From the NCBI GenBank assembly GCA_023461075.1, contig JAEWNY010000064.1, positions 1 to 6,170 of the forward strand: a DNA stretch of 6,170 bases, given 5' to 3'. Origin of the DNA: Pseudomonadota bacterium. GTDB lineage: Bacteria > Pseudomonadota > Gammaproteobacteria > Xanthomonadales > Xanthomonadaceae. The position numbers and the translations under genes are program-made. This document shows positions 1-3,586 of this stretch, piece by piece; positions within the stretch are counted from its first letter, which is position 1; every line of letters begins with the position of its first letter. The notes beneath the pieces were generated by a model. The model was not told where the DNA came from. It was given only the letters and a program-made list of their open reading frames with translations, and searched no databases.

Positions 1-56
1 AATCAAAGGTCATAGCCAAGGACGAAATGCGGGGGATGGAGCCTCCAACATTCCGG
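1..56 (+). other. Probable 3' end or 3' UTR of an upstream rightward transcript
   Basis: These bases precede the rightward terminator and so belong to a transcript entering from the left. One frame has a TAG at 13-15 that could be the final stop of a gene lying outside the window; the other two forward frames stay open. With so few codons I cannot identify a protein or choose a frame. No tRNA or other RNA fold is recognisable. Confidence 0.3.
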
Positions 57-102
57 ACCGGCGCCTTGCTCGACATCACGAGCGGCGCCGGTTTTCCTTT
101 TT
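57..102 (+). terminator. Strong intrinsic terminator for an upstream rightward gene
   Basis: ACCGGCGCC (57-65) pairs perfectly with GGCGCCGGT (84-92). After a two-base TT bulge (66-67), an inner stem GCTCG (68-72) pairs with CGAGC (79-83) around the loop ACATCA. The whole is a stem of about 14 base pairs followed at once by a T-rich tract (92-102, TTTTCCTTTTT). The T tract lies on the + strand side, so it terminates transcription entering from the left. Read leftwards, the hairpin is followed by CCGGAATG with no T run, so it is a poor terminator for rpe. The gene it serves is outside the window or ends in bases 1-56. Confidence 0.85.
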
Positions 103-130
103 CGGCGGTCCGGCTTTCGCGGGCGACCGG

Positions 131-805
131 TCAGGCCGCGTCGGCCATGGCCTTCATCCGGGTGATGATGTCGCGATAATCCGGCTGGCCGAAGATCGCC
201 GAACCGGCGACGAAGGTATCGGCTCCCGCGGCCGCGATCTCGCCGATGTTGTCCGGCTTGACCCCGCCGTCGATCTCCAGGCGGATGTCGCGGCCGGAGG
301 CATCGATGCGCTCGCGCACGCGGCGCAGCTTGTCGAGCGTGGACGGGATGAACGCCTGCCCGCCGAAGCCGGGATTGACCGACATCAACAACACGTAATC
401 GAGCTCATCCAGGACGTAGTCGAGCACCTCGACCGGCGTCGCCGGATTCAACACCACGCCTGCACTGCATCCCAACGACTTGATCAACTGGATGCTGCGA
501 TGCACGTGGCGGCTGGCCTCGGGATGGAAGCTTATATGCGTCGCGCCGGCCTTGGCGAACATCGGGATGATCGCATCGACCGGCTCGACCATCAGGTGCA
601 CGTCGATCGGCGCGGTCACGCCGTGCTGGCGCAGCGCATCGCAGACCAGCGGGCCGATGGTCAGGTTGGGCACGTAGTGGTTGTCCATCACGTCGAAGTG
701 CACCCAGTCGGCGCCGGCGGCCAGCACGTTGTCGACCTCCTCGCCGAGCCGCGCGAAATCGGCGGACAGGATCGAGGGGGCGATGACGGTCGGCTGGCGG
801 CTCAT
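131..805 (-). CDS. rpe: Ribulose-phosphate 3-epimerase
   Basis: Rpe interconverts D-ribulose 5-phosphate and D-xylulose 5-phosphate in the cytosolic pentose phosphate pathway. The 224-residue product is the usual family length and is a single TIM barrel. It starts with the family motif APSILSADFARLG (9-21). The metal and acid/base residues are all visible: H36 and D38 in VHFDVMD, H70 in DVHLMVEP, and D179 in LEIDGGV. The phosphate-binding loops MSVNPGFGGQ (141-150) and AGSAIF (200-205) are intact. The frame stays open upstream to 1165, but ATG at 805 is the true start: the family's N-terminus begins there, and a GAGGAAA ribosome site (820-814) lies 8 bases before it. That ATG overlaps the stop of the J-domain gene as ATGA, so the two are likely translationally coupled. 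Identification is by sequence motif and is very secure. Confidence 0.97.
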   Translation of the reverse strand: MSRQPTVIAPSILSADFARLGEEVDNVLAAGADWVHFDVMDNHYVPNLTIGPLVCDALRQHGVTAPIDVHLMVEPVDAIIPMFAKAGATHISFHPEASRHVHRSIQLIKSLGCSAGVVLNPATPVEVLDYVLDELDYVLLMSVNPGFGGQAFIPSTLDKLRRVRERIDASGRDIRLEIDGGVKPDNIGEIAAAGADTFVAGSAIFGQPDYRDIITRMKAMADAA

Positions 806-1143
806 CGGCGCGATTTCCTCAATTGTTGGATGCGGTCGTAGGCGGCATTGATTTCGCGCGCCTTGGCTTCGGCTTGCGTGCGCAGTTCCGGCGCGGCATC
901 GGCGTACCTGTCCGGGTGGTACTGCGAGATCATCCGCCGGTAGGCAAGGTCGATCTCTGCATCGGTCGCGTCGCGGGTCAGCCCGAACACGCGATAGGGT
1001 TTCTGCCGCGCGCCGAGGCCGAACCAGTCGGCATCGAAGGCATGCCCGACCAAAAGCCCGATGCCCAAGCCGAACAGCGGGGCGCCACGCAACAACAGCA
1101 CGCCCGCGATCGCACCCAGCAATTTCCCGTACCAGCGTCCCAT
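802..1143 (-). CDS. Minimal DjlA-like membrane-anchored J-domain co-chaperone
   Basis: The 113-residue protein should stimulate a DnaK-type chaperone from the inner membrane. Residues 1-35 form a single glycine-rich membrane segment (GKLLGAIAG, then GLGIGLLVGHAFD). This closely resembles, from memory, the N-terminal anchor of E. coli DjlA, including the GLLxGHxFD ending. Residues 49-107 are a J domain: YRVFGLTRDATDAEI (helix I-II start), the essential HPD tripeptide at 76-78, and AKAREINAAYDRI as helix III. DjlA is about 270 residues with a TerB-like central domain; here the anchor runs almost directly into the J domain, so the central domain is absent. No frameshift is seen. The stop overlaps the rpe start by ATGA. 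ATG at 1143 is chosen because the anchor motif begins there; its ribosome site is weak (CAGG, very close). The J-domain call is firm; the DjlA relationship rests on the anchor similarity. Confidence 0.9.
   Translation of the reverse strand: MGRWYGKLLGAIAGVLLLRGAPLFGLGIGLLVGHAFDADWFGLGARQKPYRVFGLTRDATDAEIDLAYRRMISQYHPDRYADAAPELRTQAEAKAREINAAYDRIQQLRKSRR
814..820 (-). promoter_or_regulatory. Ribosome binding site of rpe
   Basis: On the minus strand this reads GAGGAAA, eight bases before the ATG at 805. It lies inside the 3' end of the J-domain gene and decides the rpe start against the longer open frame that continues upstream. Confidence 0.7.
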
Positions 1144-1149
1144 GCCTGC

Positions 1150-1176
1150 AGTTTACCCGGCCCAAGGCCGTAAACT
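1150..1176. promoter_or_regulatory. Divergent promoter region with symmetric -10-like boxes and palindrome
   Basis: The 57 bases between the leftward J-domain gene and rightward purC hold a seven-base inverted repeat, AGTTTAC (1150-1156) and GTAAACT (1170-1176). Each arm contains TAAACT reading outward, a 4-of-6 match to the sigma-70 -10 box. Inside is a second inverted repeat, CGGCC (1158-1162) / GGCCG (1166-1170) around CAA. The palindrome could be an operator, or simply two back-to-back promoters. No good TTGACA-like -35 box is visible at the right distance for either gene. If both boxes are used, each promoter's -35 zone overlaps the other's -10, so they would compete. The repeats are seen directly; promoter function is inferred. 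Confidence 0.4.
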
Positions 1177-1187
1177 TGGCGCCTGCA

Positions 1188-1193
1188 GAGGAG
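1188..1193 (+). promoter_or_regulatory. Ribosome binding site of purC
   Basis: GAGGAG, with seven bases to the TTG at 1201. This near-perfect Shine-Dalgarno sequence is what fixes the unusual TTG start. Confidence 0.85.
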
Positions 1194-1200
1194 ACCCGCC

Positions 1201-2097
1201 TTGGCCACCACGCTCGTCCAGTCCGACCTGCCCGGCTTGAACCTGGTCCATCGCGGCAAGGTGCGCGATGTCTTCGACTTGGGAGATGGCCGGTTGCTGA
1301 TGGTCGCGACCGACCGCCTGTCCGCGTTCGACGTGGTGCTGCCGGACCCGATTCCCGGCAAGGGCGAGATGCTCACGCAAGTCAGCAATTTCTGGTTCGG
1401 CAAGACCGGCCACCTCATCGCCAATCATTTGACCCATGACGATGTCGCTTCGGTGTTGCCCGCCGGCGCGGATGCCGCGTTGTACGCCAGGCGCGCGGTG
1501 GTGACCAAGAAGTTGAAGCCGGTGCCGGTGGAGTGCATCGCGCGCGGCTATCTCATCGGCAGCGGCTGGAAGGATTACCGGGCGACCGGCGCAGTCAGCG
1601 GCATCCGGTTGCCACAAGGCCTGCAACAGGCGCAGCAACTGGCCGAGCCGATCTTCACCCCTTCGACCAAGGCCGCCGTCGGCGACCATGACGAGAACAT
1701 CGACTTCGCCACCGCCGTCAATTTGGTGGGCCGCGAGATGGCCGAAGCCGTGCGTGGTGCCACGCTGGCGCTGTATGCGTTCGCCCGCGACTACGCAGCC
1801 GAGCGCGGCATCATCCTCGCCGACACCAAGTTCGAGTTCGGCACCGATGACGAAGGCCGCCTGTACGTGATGGACGAGATGCTGACGCCGGATTCCAGTC
1901 GCTGGTGGCCGGCCGACGAATACGTGGTCGGGACCAGCCCGCCCAGCTACGACAAGCAGATCGTGCGCGATTACCTGGAGACGCTCGATTGGGACAAGAC
2001 GTCGCCGGGTCCGCGCCTGCCGGCCGATGTCATCGAGCGTACCCGCTCGCGCTACGCCGAGGCACTCGAGCGGCTGGCCGGCATCACCGAGCACTGA
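1201..2097 (+). CDS. purC: Phosphoribosylaminoimidazole-succinocarboxamide (SAICAR) synthase
   Basis: PurC is the cytosolic ATP-dependent ligase that joins CAIR to L-aspartate to make SAICAR in de novo purine synthesis. Visible family features are the nucleotide-binding start HRGKVRDVFDLGDGRLLMVATDRLSAFD split over 17-44, signature 1 PVECIARGYLIGSG (109-122), and signature 2 LADTKFEFG (206-214), followed by the metal-linked DE at 225-226. At 298 residues it matches the longer, yeast-like PurC form rather than the roughly 240-residue E. coli type. The extra length includes the segment around 130-170 and a C-terminal extension. Translation starts at TTG, supported by the GAGGAG site and by the family's N-terminus. 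It heads a tight rightward cluster: the next ATG is 3 bases past the stop. No PUR-box-like operator is recognised upstream. Confidence 0.97.
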   Translation: MATTLVQSDLPGLNLVHRGKVRDVFDLGDGRLLMVATDRLSAFDVVLPDPIPGKGEMLTQVSNFWFGKTGHLIANHLTHDDVASVLPAGADAALYARRAVVTKKLKPVPVECIARGYLIGSGWKDYRATGAVSGIRLPQGLQQAQQLAEPIFTPSTKAAVGDHDENIDFATAVNLVGREMAEAVRGATLALYAFARDYAAERGIILADTKFEFGTDDEGRLYVMDEMLTPDSSRWWPADEYVVGTSPPSYDKQIVRDYLETLDWDKTSPGPRLPADVIERTRSRYAEALERLAGITEH

Positions 2098-2100
2098 CCG

Positions 2101-2589
2101 ATGCCGCACACCGTCGACGCCGCGCAACGCCCGATCGATCGCTGGTTCGCCAGTTATTCCGACGACCATCGCAATACCACCAACCAGTGGATCCACGTGG
2201 TCTGCGTGCCGTTGATCCTGTGGTCGGTGGTGGCGCTGCTTTGGGCGATCCCCGTGCCCGGCACGCTGTTCGGCCCCGGCGCATTCGCCGCGCTGGCGAT
2301 GTTCATGACCTGGTCGTTCTATTTCCGCCATTCGCGCACGCTGGGCATGGGCATGCTGGCGGTATTCGTGGCGATGTCGTGGGCCACGCGCTGGTTGCAC
2401 CTGCAACTGGGCAGCGGTCAATTGGCCCTGCTGGCGTTGGCGGTGTTCGCCATCGCCTGGGTCGGGCAGTTCGTCGGCCACCACATCGAAGGACGCCGGC
2501 CCAGCTTCCTGACCGACCTCACCTACCTGCTGGTCGGGCCGGTGTGGGTGCTCAGCAAGCTGTATCGAAAACTGGGCTGGAAGTACTGA
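2101..2589 (+). CDS. Mpo1-like (DUF962 / YGL010w) membrane protein
   Basis: The 162-residue protein has about four to five hydrophobic segments (roughly 33-51, 56-77, 81-97, 106-122, 138-155). It carries the hallmarks of the Mpo1-like family: an N-terminal WFxxYxxDHRNTTNQWIH stretch (H23, N25, N28, H32) before the first membrane segment, and a C-terminal WVGQFVGHHIEGRRPSF stretch (H126, H127, E130, P134) followed by a GPVWVLSKL tail. Yeast Mpo1 is an Fe(II)-dependent dioxygenase that removes one carbon from 2-hydroxy fatty acids; its histidines are proposed iron ligands. The conserved histidines are present here, so a similar lipid-oxidation role is possible, but the bacterial substrate is not known from sequence. 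It lies 3 bases after purC and 1 base before the exporter gene, so it is very likely co-transcribed. Family call firm, function tentative. Confidence 0.88.
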   Translation: MPHTVDAAQRPIDRWFASYSDDHRNTTNQWIHVVCVPLILWSVVALLWAIPVPGTLFGPGAFAALAMFMTWSFYFRHSRTLGMGMLAVFVAMSWATRWLHLQLGSGQLALLALAVFAIAWVGQFVGHHIEGRRPSFLTDLTYLLVGPVWVLSKLYRKLGWKY

Positions 2590-2590
2590 G

Positions 2591-3487
2591 ATGACGCCGC
2601 CTGCGGGCCTTGGCCGGCGCGATTTCGCGCTGCTGCTGTTCGTCTGCGTGGTGTGGGCGCTGAATTTCCTGATGTCGGCGCTGGGCCTGCGTGAAATCCC
2701 GCCGTTCACCTTCACTTTCCTGCGTTTCGCGGTGCTGCTGATCGCGCTGGCGGCCTTCATCCGCCTGCCGCCGCGCGACCAATGGCCGCGGCTCGCCAGC
2801 GTCTCCCTGCTGATCGGCGTGCTGCATTTCGGCCTCAGTTTCCTCGCGTTGCGCCTGTCCGGCGATCTGTCTTCGCCGGCGATCGTGATGCAGAGCTATG
2901 TCCCGATGACCACGCTGCTGGCGTGGTGGTGGCTGGGCGAGCGCTTCGGTGCCTGGACCGGGGGCGCCATCGCGATCAGCTTCAGCGGCGTCCTGGTGCT
3001 CGGCTTGGATCCTTACGTGTTGGCGCGGCCCGTGGCCTTGATCACGATGCTGCTGTCTTCGCTCGCCCTCGCGGTGGGCACGGTATTGATGAAGGGCCTG
3101 CGCGGCATCGGCATGCCCAGCCAGCAGGGCTGGATGGCGGTGTTCAGCCTGCTGCCGCTGCTGGCGATCAGCCTGTGGCTGGAGCCCGGCGCATTGGCTC
3201 GCCTGGCCTCGGCCAGCGCGGTGGCCTGGGCCGGCGTGGTCTATGCCGCGCTCGCCTCTTCCCTGCTCGGCCATGGCCTGTATTACCAATTGGTGCAACG
3301 GCACCCGGTCGCCACGATGATGCCGTGGCTCTTGCTGGTGCCGGTGCTGGCGGTGGCGCTGGGCGTCGCGTTCTGGGGCGACCGCCCCGGCCCACGTGTC
3401 TACCTGGGTGGCGCGATGGTGCTGGGCGGCGTGCTGATGATCGCGCTGCGCCAACGGCGGCGCAGTGCGGTCGCCGCGCGTGGCTGA
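2591..3487 (+). CDS. EamA / drug-metabolite transporter (DMT) family permease
   Basis: The 298-residue inner-membrane protein has about ten hydrophobic helices in two EamA repeats (about 10-138 and 147-286). The first opens with FVCVVWALNFLMSALGLREIPPF split over 17-39, and PFTFTFLRF (38-46) is the typical EamA helix-2 entry. The WLGERF motif (114-119) closes the first repeat; the equivalent place in the second repeat reads FWGDRPGPR (261-269), with Asp instead of the common Glu. Sequence flavour is close to the amino-acid/metabolite exporters of the E. coli EamA (YdeD) kind, but substrate cannot be read from sequence. ATG at 2591 lies one base after the previous stop, indicating an operon with purC and the Mpo1-like gene. 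The tail is basic (RQRRRSAVAARG), consistent with a cytoplasmic C-terminus. Confidence 0.9.
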   Translation: MTPPAGLGRRDFALLLFVCVVWALNFLMSALGLREIPPFTFTFLRFAVLLIALAAFIRLPPRDQWPRLASVSLLIGVLHFGLSFLALRLSGDLSSPAIVMQSYVPMTTLLAWWWLGERFGAWTGGAIAISFSGVLVLGLDPYVLARPVALITMLLSSLALAVGTVLMKGLRGIGMPSQQGWMAVFSLLPLLAISLWLEPGALARLASASAVAWAGVVYAALASSLLGHGLYYQLVQRHPVATMMPWLLLVPVLAVALGVAFWGDRPGPRVYLGGAMVLGGVLMIALRQRRRSAVAARG

Positions 3488-3536
3488 GGATTCGCAAGGC
3501 ATGAACCGCGCGTCAGGGAGGCCATTCATCATCGGC

Positions 3537-3542
3537 TAAGAT
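3537..3542 (+). promoter_or_regulatory. Possible -10 box of the mrp transcript
   Basis: TAAGAT lies 45 bases before the mrpA-like start in the 99-base gap after the DMT gene and matches 4 of 6 consensus -10 bases. No clear -35 box is seen about 17 bases upstream (CAGGGA). If used, transcription would begin near 3549-3550, at the foot of the GC hairpin. Position is suggestive only. Confidence 0.3.
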
Positions 3543-3548
3543 GACCCG

Positions 3549-3573
3549 GGGCCTGCGGCCCTTCCCCTTTTTT
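3549..3573 (+). terminator. Short GC hairpin plus T tract: weak terminator or leader hairpin
   Basis: GGGCC (3549-3553) pairs with GGCCC (3557-3561) around the loop TGC, followed by TTCCCC and then six T bases (3568-3573). It could end the purC cluster or act in the leader of the mrp gene, whose ATG is only 13 bases past the T tract. The stem is short and the T run is six bases away from it, so it is weaker than a textbook terminator. Confidence 0.3.
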
Positions 3574-3586
3574 CGCCTGCCTGCCG

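Noticed and set aside
806..1165. N-terminal 120-residue extension of rpe in the same frame
   Set aside because: It overlaps the J-domain gene out of frame, is arginine-rich with no family match, and rpe has its own ribosome site and conserved N-terminus at 805.
1150..1176. PurR-type PUR box upstream of purC
   Set aside because: The arms GTTTAC/GTAAAC are 13 bases apart and do not match the compact enterobacterial PUR box; only a generic palindrome can be supported.
1905..2594. 229-codon plus-strand frame over the purC end and the Mpo1-like gene, and the 240-codon frame at 2782-3504
   Set aside because: Arg/Ala/Pro/Gly-rich frames overlapping recognised genes in another phase, with no motif or ribosome site support.
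1153..2760. 535-codon open frame on the minus strand opposite purC and the Mpo1-like gene
   Set aside because: It is rich in R, H, Q, G and A with no domain, and is antisense to two clearly identified genes. Long stop-free antisense frames are expected opposite high-GC codons.
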